Source of the DNA: Bradysia coprophila
Taxonomy: Eukaryota; Arthropoda; Insecta; Diptera; Sciaridae
DNA: 64,000 bases
Direction of reading: 5' to 3'
Assembly: GCF_014529535.1 (NCBI RefSeq)
Contig: NC_050737.1
Location: 496,001-560,000 of the forward strand
Below the pieces are notes generated by a model that saw only the letters and a list, made by a program, of their open reading frames with translations, was not told the DNA's origin and did no database searches. The translations under genes were made by a program, and so were the position numbers. Position 1 is the stretch's first letter. Each line of letters opens with the position of its first letter. Positions 50,001 to 63,212 of the stretch are shown here, piece by piece.

Positions 50001-50053
50001 AGGAGAAAAGTTGTGTCATTCATGCCTTCGAAACAAATGACACTCAATTTTGA
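47001..50053 (+). CDS. SLC5 sodium-coupled transporter gene 4, divergent paralog
   Basis: Exons are 47001-47260, 47320-47479, 47539-47604, 47934-47985, 48064-48131, 48271-48425, 48492-48741, 48795-48867, 49024-49331, 49558-49739 and 49807-50053, giving 606 aa. The first exon equals exons 1+2 of genes 1-3 without the intron (YLMGGRQMAVIPVSL), while their exon 9 is split here in two (73+308 = 381 bp). SLC5 signatures GGIKAVVCTDCIQ and LFVAGIFSASLSSLSTF ... VLEDFYKP are present. The substrate is not determinable. The stop lies only 46 bp from the stop of P450 copy B on the other strand. Protein identity to genes 1-3 is clearly lower than among those three. Confidence 0.92.
47683..47875. mobile_element. 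TA-flanked CAG...CTG MITE in intron of SLC5 gene 4
   Basis: Arms CAGTTGACGTCAGTAAAATT and the inverted AAATTTCGCTGACGTCGCCTG are bounded by TA (47681-47682, 47876-47877). The right half has CAGCTGAAAAACAGCTG, also found in the MITE at 58273-58483. Confidence 0.65.
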
Positions 50054-50099
50054 AAATAGAAAGCGAAACCGATTTTATTTTTAGCGACAGCCGCACACC

Positions 50100-52906
50100 T
50101 TATAACAGAGACTTAAAATTGAGCCACAATCCACCAACGGGTAGAAGCAGAAATCCTTTAGGGTCAAGTACAAGAGGCTCCTGCGTTTTTGGATTTACTG
50201 TAACTTCGAAATTTCTTATGATCTCAGCTACAGCTGCCTTTGACTGTGCCAATGCAAATCTCATTCCTATGAAGAAACGTAATTTTCAATTGGAATTGAT
50301 TTTTTCTAAGTTACGCAGGTGGTAGCTTACCTAAACACTGTCTGGGTCCATCTAAAAAGCCAAGAAAAGCTCCTTTATCTTTGTAAGCCTTCAGTCCACC
50401 ATTTTCTGGACTGAAGCGATCCGGATTGAATGTGTCGGGATCGGAATAAATCCGTTCATCGTGGTGAATACAGTAAATTGGAATTTGGACAATCGTTCCC
50501 TTCTCGACGGGGATGATATTACCATCGTAGTCGGTTAGCTCCGTTGCACTGGTGCACACTTTCGAAGATATTCCAGCAGGTGGATTCTTACGTAGTGTTT
50601 CTGACCAGAAAAATATTTGATTTCAGTTTCTCTTTCGACGTGGTACACATTTTCTTGGAATCTTACCGTGGAAAGCCTGATCCATGTACGGCATATCATT
50701 TAACACATCCAGATCGATGCGTCCATTTTCACCGATATTGTCATTGATCTCTTTTCGTAATTTGTCTTGAGTTGATTTATTTGCTGCCAGATAGTACAAC
50801 ATCTGAAAGTGGAAAGTTTGGGCTATGGCAGCGAATTTTCAAGGGTAAAGCAAAGTTCATTACATGTGCAATTGCAATGCTGGACGTTTCGAAACCGTCT
50901 GAAAGGGATGCATCCAGTTAGATTGATATTTTCGAAGATATAAAAAACGATCTGATCTTCCAAAATGATATCATGCTTCTCCTCTTCTTTCAACTTTTCG
51001 AAGTCATCATTTCGGAAGATCCAATCAGGAGATCTCACCTAAAAAGAAGGTTATAGTGTGTGCCACCACTTCAATATCTGGCAAATTCTTCTTCTTCTTA
51101 AGCTGCAACAAATAATTCAGATAATCGTCCCGTTCGATTTTTTGATCTTCTCGCAGTTTGATTGCATCCGCCATCAATTTCATGAAAAAGTCTTGTGTTT
51201 CCTTCTTCACGAACGCCATGCGATAGATTTTTGTAATGAATGGGAACATTTGAATCAGCAAGAAGTAGATGATAAATTTAATATTTGGCTCGAATATGGT
51301 CGAGCCCACTTTGCGGATGACAGATTCTTCATCAGAAAATGCTTTCGAATCGACGCCGTAGATGCAACTCGATACAACATCAGTCGTGTACTTGGCAGCC
51401 AACTAAAATTAGTCATTTTGCAACAATTAGCTCATTTAGAACTCTCTCTGTGCTGGAACTGAGTCGTTTAGCACCTCTTTTGCATCGATTCCATCAGGAT
51501 GCTGCTTCTTGATTTCTTGGTGGATGAATTTTGTCATTTTCGTGCAAACATCATCGATAACCGGGTACATAGCCTTCAGCTGTAAAGTGTTGCAGTGTAG
51601 AAAATTTAATAAATTCACAAAAAAAGAGAAAAGAATTAAGAGATGGTAAGTAGAATGGAAGTAATTTAATCCATAGATGAAGCTGAAATAGTTGAAAATC
51701 TCACCTGTATCAGGTAACCTACAATAGCCGCAACAGCTGTAGCACTCCACATACAGAACAATAGATACCCGGAGACAAAGTTACCTGCTACAAGTGAGTA
51801 GTCAACTCTTTGTAAGTATAAAAAGCAGTAAAAACCGGAAGTGAAGTAACAAAAAAAGTACACCCAAAACCGTCATCATCTTACTTTGCTGTGAGTAAAT
51901 GCTGGTGTAATTTCGGCTCGTTTCTCCTTCCATTCCTCTCCGGCAAGCATAAATGGATTCCGAGCAAATATCGGATCGCTTTCTTTATCGGTCTGAATAA
52001 AGAATCAGTTATCAGTTATATTAATCCGTCTGCTGGCGGATTGAAAGGTGAAATAGATAATAATTACAAGTGAAGCCACTTCGTTGTCATGGAAATTTTT
52101 AAAATCTTTCACTAGAATGTCTTTGGCTGTTGAACTGTCGAGGATCAAAAGTTGTGGGGTACGGCCGGACATAATACCGATGAATGGAGATTTAGCACGG
52201 TATTGCCTAATTAAACAAAAATTAGTAGATTTCATGTTCATGCAACGTAGTATACATTATAAAAGGCAAATGAAGTGAAATCTGTGAAATTTTGGACCCG
52301 AGCCGACGGCAAGGACAACACCAGGCGCAAATTTCACCATAAACAAAAGCTGTTCATTTTACTAAAAAAGCTGAGAAACTTTATCAATGGGTACCAACTT
52401 GTCGAAGATCTACAATTACTTTAACAACTCAATGTGTGGGCGTGTGGCTCTTCAACTTCTTCTGGCCTTCGGCTCGGGCTATGAACTTCCCACTGGCCAA
52501 AATAAAAATTTTGAAGCAGGTAGGTAATGTACTATTGTTTAACCGTGGGATATATTCCTCTCCTTCGGCTCGAAACACAACTTTCCCACACGCCTCAACA
52601 AGGAAATGTCGCAGCGAGGTAGTATTTAATGTACTATTATTACAAGTGAGTACCCCAACTTTTATCTCGCATTGTTGAGTAAATGAAATTACGTAAAAAG
52701 AAGCAATATAAATCGACGTACTTGAACACAACCATTTGTTCGTAGCAAATGTTTAATTGTTGCATAAACGATTTCGGAAACGAACCGAATATCGGATATG
52801 CTTTTGCACTCAGAACATTACGATTTTTCCAGTACTGAAAATTCCACACCAAATACAAATAAATCAGAACGAACACACCCGATATTTGGAATAGTAACAT
52901 CCACAT
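50100..52906 (-). CDS. Cytochrome P450, copy B (clan 3-like), intact 502 aa
   Basis: Nine exons matching copy A: 52722-52906, 52068-52206, 51885-51992, 51475-51579, 51039-51402, 50864-50898, 50667-50802, 50331-50600 and 50100-50266. Exon lengths are identical except the last (+3 bp; ending KSLL instead of KAI). The same signatures are present: membrane anchor, WKEKR, DGFETSS, ETLR and FLDGPRQCLG. Differences concentrate in exons 2-5 (for example SGRTPQLLILD versus SGRAPQLMILD). Intron 3 is about 190 bp longer than in copy A, and intron 1 carries extra sequence near 52260-52670. A poly(A) signal on this strand at 50074-50079 puts the transcript end within about 20 bp of the SLC5 gene 4 stop. 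Confidence 0.93.
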
Positions 52907-54892
52907 TTTGTTTTTCTTTTCGTTTTCAAAATATAAATTTTTCCTTTGACTTGATTCGACTTTAAGAATTGAAACGCACAATAAATAATAATAAAAAAAA
53001 CAGCGAACGTCTATAAACAACCGCATTCGATTTTCTAGTGTTTGATTTTATTCAAAGCTGATTTATACAGGTACAGATCCAACCATATTACTTATGTGTA
53101 TTATATACAGTGTGGGTTCGCATACATTTGCTCGTTTGAAGTTGATCTATTTTTACGACCTTTCATCATTATGTCGAAATTGTATTTGCTTCCAGGCCCC
53201 AGTCTAATAAATAAATTTCGTTGGGTAGATTAAAAAAAAATAATTCCGTCCAGAGACAAAGCGACGGAGTATATATACACAAAAAAATGATATGTTATGA
53301 TGATGACGATGATGTCATAGAATTTTTGTATTATTATCATCGCTCAGTTGTTATTTCATTGTAAGTAAATGAAACGCGTTGCTACATGAAATTGACCATG
53401 ATATCGTTGTACAATTTGCCCAACTCTAATTAATGGGAATTAAAAAAAAAACTTCATTGAGATAAGTGGTATCTTATACTCGTGTGTGCACCAAGTTTTG
53501 AATCCGGTTTTTTTCGCACTAGTCAACAGTTTTCTATATGAGCGCAGCGAGAAAACTCATTTTATAAATTTTCGATATAAAATTGACGAGATATAAATCG
53601 AAAAGGGCAACTCACATAGGAAACTTGTCTATTAAAATCAAATAAAAACGGCTATCCTCGTGAAGTAGGTTGGACCAAAATTAAGATTAAATAAGCAAGT
53701 CAATGGCTCAAACGTAAGCCTTTAGAAAACCATCTGTTATCGACAACGGTGACCAAAATATACGGTGAGAATGTAGAGAGTCTCAAGACAGAGTACCGTG
53801 CAATTCTAAATTTTTACAAAGTTAAATTTTTGGTGGAAATGCTGATGAAACTAATCGTATTTACTTGATGAAACTACATCACTACATTAATTAAAAATAC
53901 GATTTGCTTGCATTTCCGCCAAAAATTTACTTTTTACAGTTTTACAGTTTTTACAGTTTTACAGTTTTCTTATGTATGGTTCATTGGTTATGTAGAATGA
54001 TTTGTAATAAAGTTTTTTTCCCTTTTTACAGTCAACTTTTTAATGGGTCCATGATTTAACTAAAGAAGTAGACATTGTATCAATTTGTTACACATATTTC
54101 GATCAAAGGTAGAAAAGGAATTCGATAATAATTCGAGATAATGGTGAAATGCTTGCCGTTGTAAAAGGTTAACACTTAAACAAACAGAAGAAACCGTGGG
54201 ACGAGCGAAAATTTTATTCGACGATATATTGCATCGAAGATGCTACCAAACTTCTGTAAGCTCTATTTTTCCTAAAAGTACATGCAATTACCTTTCTAAT
54301 GACACCCCACACGACCCTGTGCGGCTCGTGTAACTGGAGAAATTTTTGTAATAAAAGTGCATGTTTTCAGTTCGATCACCTCCCACCAGCCACACAAGAT
54401 TCGAAGAATTTTTTTGAAAGTGGCTTTAGGTTCTAGGGACCAATACCAATTCAGGCACATATAAAAAAGTTTAATGGAAAATGCATCCGATTTCAAGATT
54501 CTGTTTTTCAAAAGAATCCCTCGGATGTTCTCAACTCATCAAGATTCTTTAAGATCGTTCACCCCTATTTCCCTGTTTTCAGCCATTTATCGATATGATT
54601 TGCATTTTCTTCAAGTTCGCGAAGACGATTCTTTGGTATAATTTGTTTAGCCTCGAAAAAACCACCGCGAGGCAACAAACAACACATTTGAATTCATAGT
54701 ATGGCCAGTCCGATCCTAATTACATCTCAGCCGGTCTGAGAGTTATATAAATATTTGTTGAGGGATTTTTGGAATATATTTGGAGTGTCTGCATGCTTAC
54801 TTCTGGCAATCAGTCATTGCATAAAAAGAGTGAAGACTTACGCAAAATGTTTTAATGAAGAAAACATCGAGTCAATTTTCGGCATTTTACAC
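52907..54892. other. Intergenic, P450 B to carboxypeptidase
   Basis: 52907-53325 is the duplicated P450 upstream block. A hairpin spans about 53815-53940 (AAATTTTTGGTGGAAATGC inverted). The dispersed repeat at 54257-54522 is listed separately. No exon was seen. Confidence 0.55.
54257..54522. repeat. Dispersed repeat, copy 2
   Basis: About 266 bp similar to 37084-37349 in the same orientation. The frame on the minus strand here is not supported as a gene. Confidence 0.75.
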
Positions 54893-56281
54893 TTAATAAT
54901 TTCTTCCAATATGTAATCCAATTGCCCGGAAACCGTGAAACGTTTCTCTTACAAGTGGACCAATTTGAGCTTCCGGAAAATCGAAACCAGTTGCACCGCC
55001 TCGAGTCAACTCAAGTGTGTACACAAGATCCACTCTTTGATCGCCAGCCATCTAAAAACGAACGACAATGTGAGTTTACAACAAAAACACGACTATACTA
55101 AATGCGTACATGGTCATCAGAAGCACCGAAGGCGTTTCCTAGTAGTTGGGCAATATTTCCGACAGCATACACTTTGCCAGTTTGAGCTTGGATTGCATTC
55201 CTCCACAATAGGCCAACTTCATGATGGTATGCGTGGTTTCCGATCAGTCCTGGTGAGCCCGAGAATCCCCATGGGTACAATACCATATCGCCAAAACTGT
55301 GTACGGTAATGTAGGTTTTGATATTCTGACGATATCTTGTCAATAAATCGTTGATTGCTTGGGATTCTGGTTCCGAAAAGGGACTAGGACCCGGGAATGT
55401 CAACGATCCACACTAAAATAAATTTGCAGAATATTAAACCCAACGAATACAAAAGGATAGAAATTAGGTATTATTACAGCCACAGTTGCTGATCTCCACG
55501 AATATGCGAAGTTACGATTCAAATCGACACCCACACAGTTAGCATTGACCTGTCGTCGATTCTGACGCCACAGTCTGTTGTTGGTTCTTGACCACTCGTA
55601 TCCGTCGGGATTGAGATTTGGTGTGATAATCCAATCAGTGTTTGCTAACAGTTCACTCGACGAAGCTGGATCTTCAACGAGTCTATTGATGAGATACATA
55701 ACTGACGCTTGAGAAACCCACTCTCTCGCATGACATCCACCCTCGATGAAAATCAACGGCTTTGTACCGAAGGCTCCATTGGAAATCTTCAATGTGTAAA
55801 TGACACGATTCTGGGCTGAACGTCCAATCACTTCAAATTGAACTCTATTTGGAAAACGCGACGCTAAGCTCCTGGAATATGTTTCCATTTGGTCGGATGA
55901 CCAATAAATGTTGAAATTGGGATCAGTGGTGAACGAAACATTGGAAAATGTGCGTCTGTATTCTTCTCTGCTTTGTCTATCCTGTTCCAACGCATCCTCT
56001 ACGTCCTCAACGACAACTTTGTTCGTCATGTTCGAGAACTTCAAGAACAGTTCAAATTTCGGAATCAATTTTGGTTCAATCATCACACTCGACGCCATTC
56101 CTTGACCGTACAAACGCCAAAAGTCTACACCCTCTATATGCTGCCACATTGATAATTCATCGTGTTGGCGTTTGGTTACTGGTGTCACTTCGTACGCTTT
56201 ATAGCCCCGGTAGCTTACAAATGCACTGACTGTGCAAATGCATGAAACTATCAAAACCAGGTAGCTCAAAACACTTTTCAT
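54893..56281 (-). CDS. Secreted M14 zinc carboxypeptidase (CPB-like), 421 aa
   Basis: Exons are 55478-56281, 55110-55412 and 54893-55051. A signal peptide (SYLVLIVSCICTVSA) is followed by an activation peptide of about 90 residues, then the catalytic domain. Zinc ligands are GGCHAREW (His, Glu) and ITVHSFGD (His). Substrate-binding residues are seen in LWRQNRR and DLNRNF, and the catalytic Glu in YTLELTRGG. The loop that normally carries Tyr248 reads LLGNAFGASDDH: by alignment on SDD the Tyr position is Gly, while Asp at the position of residue 255 predicts carboxypeptidase-B preference for C-terminal Lys/Arg. Length matches pro-carboxypeptidases. Digestive-lumen secretion is inferred from the family. 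Confidence 0.92.
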
Positions 56282-56361
56282 TGCTTCCGTCTGTCTGTTC
56301 TCTTTAAGTGAATTCTGAATATTGGTCGCAGAGACTGCAATTAACCATGGTTGTACAGACG

Positions 56362-56371
56362 GTTTTTATAC
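56362..56371 (-). promoter_or_regulatory. TATA box of the carboxypeptidase gene
   Basis: GTATAAAAACC on the minus strand lies about 85 bp upstream of the ATG at 56281, at a usual distance for a short 5' UTR. Confidence 0.6.
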
Positions 56372-56473
56372 TACAACTCGATCTTGATAGCGAGTCACCG
56401 CTATTTTGCTTGTTATCTTAAGATTACGTGATTTGTTATGGGCTCTGTAAAAGTGCGCGAAAGTAAATTAGTT

Positions 56474-56719
56474 TTACCACCGGGTGTCACATTTTACAAC
56501 TTTCTTAATTGCAATTGGTTCATTGTCGATGGTTTTGAAATAGAACCAATCAAGTAAACAAATCTGCCTATTTTGTTTTAATTGCTCGACAATTTCTGTG
56601 AAGGTTGCGTTATCGACTATCGAATTTGTCTTTCGAGAAACTTTATCAAACTGAACATATTCCTCAGTTACTCTGATGGCTAAATTTTGCTGAAAATAGG
56701 CTTTGCTATACCACATCAT
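56474..56719 (-). CDS. Possible small exon or peptide, unknown
   Basis: An 81-codon frame (MMWYSKAYFQQNLAIRV ... CLLDWFYFKTIDNEP) starts just after an acceptor-like TGTGCAG, and its last codons overlap a donor-like GGTG|GTAAAA. Composition is protein-like but no family was recognised and no partner exon was found. Confidence 0.25.
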   Translation of the reverse strand: MMWYSKAYFQQNLAIRVTEEYVQFDKVSRKTNSIVDNATFTEIVEQLKQNRQICLLDWFYFKTIDNEPIAIKKVVKCDTRW

Positions 56720-58272
56720 TACTGCACACCCAGTTCAAAAAACTGAATGTTTAATTAAAAAGTGATTGAACGATAAATCCATTCTAAAATAACCCAATCC
56801 ATTTCGATAAAATTCTGATTTCTTTTTAGATTTTTTTCAAAGCAGACAATAAACAATCACAAGTTGCGCCTATATAACCGTTCTATACATTGAGTTTATG
56901 TAACAGTGCGTAAGTCGTCTGAAAAACACTGTTTTGACGCGCAGTCTTTTTATGAATTTCTCTTTTTGTTTTAGTTGATTGAAAACATTTTAAGATGAGA
57001 CAATTACTCCTCAAGAAACCATTACATTATCTACAGACGGTTAAGTCATCTGTTGTCGACATCTTGGACTAAACTAAGCGATGAGCTAAGTGACTAACAT
57101 GTAGCAAAACTTACGTTAAAATTAATGAAGTAAGAGATTCGGTACCCTTAAGGCCAGTTCATGGTCGCATATATCGCAAAAATGTATGCGAGTATGAACT
57201 GGCCTTAAATGGAAAAAATATTTTTTTCAAAAGAAGTAGTAGATTCGATAACTGGGTTCTGAAGGAATAGGTTAAAACGCTATGTAAAACGACTCGCAGC
57301 AAAAGTCGAACCATTCAGTGGATTCAATGCGAAACAAACTCTTCTTAATCTATGTAGAAGTCTCTTGTGAGCGTATCATACTTACGATTTCTTCGAAACG
57401 ATATTTTCAAACTCACCGGACATAGTAGAGCATTCAATTTTAAATGGTTTTATGTGTGTAAGATATTCTGAAGCTGGAGACGTAGAAGTCAAAACGTATT
57501 TTTCAGGCGACCTCAAAGCCTGTCACTATGTAAGAAAGTAGTAACGTTTTGAATACTACAGCAACAACTTTTTGCTCGGTTTTAAATTTTATATCGATTA
57601 AAAATAGAAAACGTTGAAAATCACAGGATTTTTATTTTGAAGGACTCAAGGATTTTGAGGAGCCATGATGTAGAACATTTTTTTTTGCTCAAAATCAAGA
57701 GTTCCATCGATTAAAAATAGAAAAAAACACAAACTAAAAATTTCGATCACGACTCATTGATTCAATAGAAAATTCTTACAAATATCTCGAAAGGGCAAAT
57801 CTATTCAAGCAAAACTGACGAGTGTTGAATCTTTTCTAACAGATTCTGAAGATATTAACATTCACTTACAGTGAAACATAAGAGGTATAGTACGGGAAGT
57901 ACAAGGAGATGACAGAGATGAGGTCACATCATTTTTGACTTATAAATGACAAAAAATGTTAAAGTTTCGGTCACGTTGCTGAAGCGCAAAAAAACTTTTG
58001 ATTACAATCTGGAATCATCACTCGGTGTTTTCAATATAAAATGCACCAAATCCTTAATATATGATGCATGCAAGCATCCAATTGAAATGTATTACAAAAT
58101 AAGAGTTTCGCTGGTCGGAAGTCTTACCGATGGAGTACTAGTCTGATGTAAAAATCAGAAATTGAAATTTTTTATGAACATAACGGACAGTTTTGTGCTT
58201 TAGTATGTCCCGCTGGAAGAAACCATAATTTTCATAGGGTAGAATTTGAACTTTTTTCAAAATGCTCAGATA
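56720..58272. other. Intergenic, no supported gene
   Basis: AT-rich. It contains a 61-bp palindrome 57148-57208 bounded by TTAA (TTAAGGCCAGTTCATGG inverted) and a 66-codon frame at 57946-58146 that cannot be supported as a gene. Confidence 0.45.
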
Positions 58273-58483
58273 CAGTCGGCGACTTTGAAATAAGTGTATT
58301 TTGTTGCAACTGTTTTTCAGCTGATCCAATCATACAAAACAGTTTTACCCTTACCACGAGCATGCGTGCACATTGTTCACCCATGTCACCCGTATAAACA
58401 AGAATTAGCACATATGTGTGTATCAGTGGATCAGCTGAAAAACAGCTGAAAAAATACATCACTTACTTGAAAGTCGTCGACTG
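58273..58483. mobile_element. TA-flanked MITE with ~60-bp arms
   Basis: CAGTCGGCGACTTTGAAATA ... CTGTTTTTCAGCTGATCCA at the left is inverted at the right, with TA on both sides (58271-58272, 58484-58485). Tc1/mariner-type by target site; related to 47683-47875. Confidence 0.75.
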
Positions 58484-59204
58484 TAGCTGGTTTTTATGTC
58501 TGTAATCGAGCAGATGTCGATTTACAGTGAGATTCAAAATTACAGATTACTTTTTCGGTTCGACTTCAGCTGTTAGTTCGATCCGTTTTCATACATCAAT
58601 GGGCGTGTTCTCACAAAGAGAAATGTGAAGATGCCTTTACAGTTTGTGTACGAAAGCAACAAAACGTCCAGCTGAAGCGAGAAGCATAAAAGTGTAACCT
58701 GTGTGTAACATTGTTGCATCTCACTGTACCTACATTGTGTGAGAAAAGAGAGTTTGTTATTAAATTATATGCCAACCATTGAATGTAAGTTTCTATTTTT
58801 CCAAAAAATGTTCAGACAAATTGGCTGATAAAATTTCAGTTTTCAGTTTTTGTTTTTTGCCTTTTTTTAAAATGAAAACAATACAAGGGGCGCCATATTA
58901 TAATATTAAAATATATATAACATATTTCATAATAGTTACATATACATATAGAATCAAATTGAAAATAAAATCTATCAATCTGCCAAAAAATCATATGCAT
59001 CGACTAATGAAAAAAAAAATCCAAAAAAATTCAAAAGAATAAAATCCGGAAAGAAAACGTCAATTTATCTCATTGAACAAATTTTGAAAATTCGACCATA
59101 TTTTATCAGCATCTCAACTATTATTCCATTCACCAGTTACAAACTGCGCGTTCTCGCTTTTTTTTTGTTATATCTTTTCTACCCCCATCGTGTCTATTCC
59201 ACTC
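58484..59204. other. Intergenic / FoxK 3' flank
   Basis: AT-rich; the part nearest 59204 is probably the FoxK 3' UTR. No other gene was recognised. Confidence 0.45.
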
Positions 59205-60744
<1,540 letters not shown>

Positions 60745-62022
60745 TATTTATGGTGTGTAAAAACAATCAATAGATTTGCAAATGTTGTTTACCACACAAG
60801 GTGTGCAATCGATGAAAACTCAAATGGTGGCCGATTTCGAACACGCACAATAATTCTCCGGCTTCTGTATTGTTGACGATCCAGTTAATTCAGCATAAAA
60901 GCATACAATTTCACGTCCAACAATTAAAACGGTCGATTGTTGCCAAGTAATTAACAAATTGTGTATGGTCAGGCGGTTCAGGAGAACACACGAGTTTCTT
61001 CAAGTTTTTTTCTCCTTTTCACTTTTCACACTGCGGCATTCGCAAATCCATTCATTCAATGCTTGGTTCTCAACAAAAACACTTTTTACGTAATAGTGTA
61101 CGGTTTCCGGTCTCGATGAAATTCCGCGGCCACTATTTACCGATCAATTTATTGATTCCGTTGGGATTACTCTGTTTTTATTAATTTTTGATGGTTTTTA
61201 ATATTACAAAGTAATGTTTTGTTTGAAGCGTGTGAAAATTAAGTTGTTCTGATTTTGACATTTCCACATGCGATCATTTCAACACAGAGGGCACGCACAC
61301 CATTTGAGTTTTTGTTGTTCAAAATAGAGTTTTTTTTGTTTGCAAACAATTTTCATTATCGTAAATTAGTGAGCTACTGCAACGTCATTGGTACTCTTTC
61401 TTCCGGCCATAACAAATGCTCTCAATTGTTTTTTTGTTACTCAAATGTCTAGGCTCTCGCTCTTCTGATCAGTTTGATTTTATTTGTTTATTGTTTAGAT
61501 GTTTGTCACTTCTGGTATACATTTTTTTTTAAATTTCACTTTATTATTGTCCCTTTGGAACATAATCACACAATACACATACACATACATGCTTCAAGGT
61601 AGGAATTCCTTTCATGGAACTGTTTCATATCCCCAATTTCGGCAACATTTTAAATGTAAATCTCCAAGTCTTATGGTCACATGATCCATGTTGTTCAGTT
61701 GTTTGATTATTTGATTTAAAAAATTGAGTTCATTATCTCAATTTTAATAGCTGCATCCTGCATAACACATCTAATTATGTCAAAGATTAATCAGTCCTCT
61801 CTATTTTCCAAGGAAAACTACCCGCAAAATTTTTGAATTTTATCTTTTAAAAAAATGGGTATATGTCTTCGCGAGCGCCACTAGCGGAAACAATTCTTTT
61901 TTTTTTCTTTTTTTTTTATTTTGGTTGGGACACCAGATTGTTTTGAAAAGGAAAAGGTAAATTTTAATCCCATTTGTCAAAACAAACAAAAACACAAAAG
62001 CAAAACTAAAACAACAACATTC
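60745..62022. promoter_or_regulatory. Shared head-to-head promoter region, FoxK / CCDC97
   Basis: 1.28 kb separates the two start codons on opposite strands. No other exon is seen, so both 5' UTRs and promoters must lie here. No TATA box was clearly placed. Confidence 0.5.
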
Positions 62023-63185
62023 ATGGAAACGGATGACATAGCCTACACTTCGAACCAAACTGTTTCGTCACAGGTGCCTGTCGTAAAGTCACCCGATGAT
62101 AGCCTGAAAACGAATATGATCGACCATTTGGTGTTTGAAAATCGAGCCTTTTTCCGGAGTCAACAAATCAACGACCCGGACATAACTGACACGGAACGCC
62201 GAACTATTGCCGAGCAGTTGCTGCAGGAGAGCCACAAAAAATTTCTGTTTCGCTTCGGTGCCCACATCAAGGAAAATCATTTGCGCTATTTCGAGAATCA
62301 GTGTTACGGTGCCGATGATGAATACGAAATGAAATATCTGCTCAAAGACATTCGAACGAAGCTAAAGAATCGGGTACGAGATGTGCGTAATCGACGGTAC
62401 ATGGCAATGCAGAAAATGCTTGATACTACGACTTATTTTAGCGAAAAGGAAATGATGTCGAGGTAACGTTTGGACAACTTTTCGATGAATCGATATTTGA
62501 ATAACAAAAAAAAATCGTTTAACACAGAGAACCCTTGCTGTACGAGCAATTAATTGGAAGGTACATGACAGCTGGTGAGAGGCGGTTACGAGATGGTGTC
62601 GACGAGGACGGTGAATATTCTGGCGTTCTTTTGGAGCGAATATCAAACGATCATGTGACCGAATTGAAGGAAAAACAAGAGAACGACGAACAACGATTTA
62701 CCGATTCAGATTCAGATGATTCCGATCAAGAATCGGACAACTCTGCACTGTGCCATAAAAATGGTATAATCAACGAACAACTGTATCCGCAAACGCCGGC
62801 CTCCTTTCGACAGCATTGGGGCGAATTTGATGTGAAGGATAGTGCAACCACCAAACCGGCCAACAACGGTACAACCACACGACCACTGCCGAAAGTTCTA
62901 AAACAGAACTACATCACAGCCGAAGAAAAAGATCTGCTGAAAGAAGAATTCATTGGGATTATGCACAGCAAGTTTCTTTCCGGTGAGGATGCTGAATTTG
63001 ACTACGCCGATGTCGATGACAATACCGACTACGATCACATTGAACTTCAATCGCAGGATCAAGAAGATAAATATTTCGATGCGGCGGATGATGATAGTTC
63101 CAGCGGTATCATGCAAACGAATGAGCCAGCAGATGATTCGAGTGAAGATGAGCTCGACACATACATGAAACAAATATCCAGCTGA
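62023..63185 (+). CDS. CCDC97: CCDC97 family protein (DUF2052), 365 aa
   Basis: Exons 62023-62462 and 62528-63185 join at SR|EPLLYEQLIGRYMT, a conserved CCDC97 block. The N-terminal helical part (KFLFRFGAHIKENHLRYFE) and the acidic C-terminus rich in Asp/Glu/Ser (DSDSDDSDQESD, DDSSEDELD) are typical. The family is reported to associate with the U2 snRNP SF3B splicing complex, which implies a nuclear role; that is family knowledge. The start is the ATG at 62023 (ATTCATGG), since the open frame before it has no ATG. Length is close to vertebrate CCDC97. Confidence 0.92.
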
Positions 63186-63206
63186 ATTTTTGTACATTTT
63201 GTGAAA

Positions 63207-63212
63207 AATAAA
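63207..63212 (+). terminator. CCDC97 poly(A) signal
   Basis: AATAAA lies 22 bp after the stop codon. Confidence 0.75.

Noticed and set aside
51058..51462. 134-codon plus-strand frame
   Set aside because: Antisense shadow of P450 copy B exon 5.
57946..58146. 66-codon plus-strand frame starting at an ATG
   Set aside because: No recognisable domain, no splice or promoter support, and within the length expected by chance in this window.
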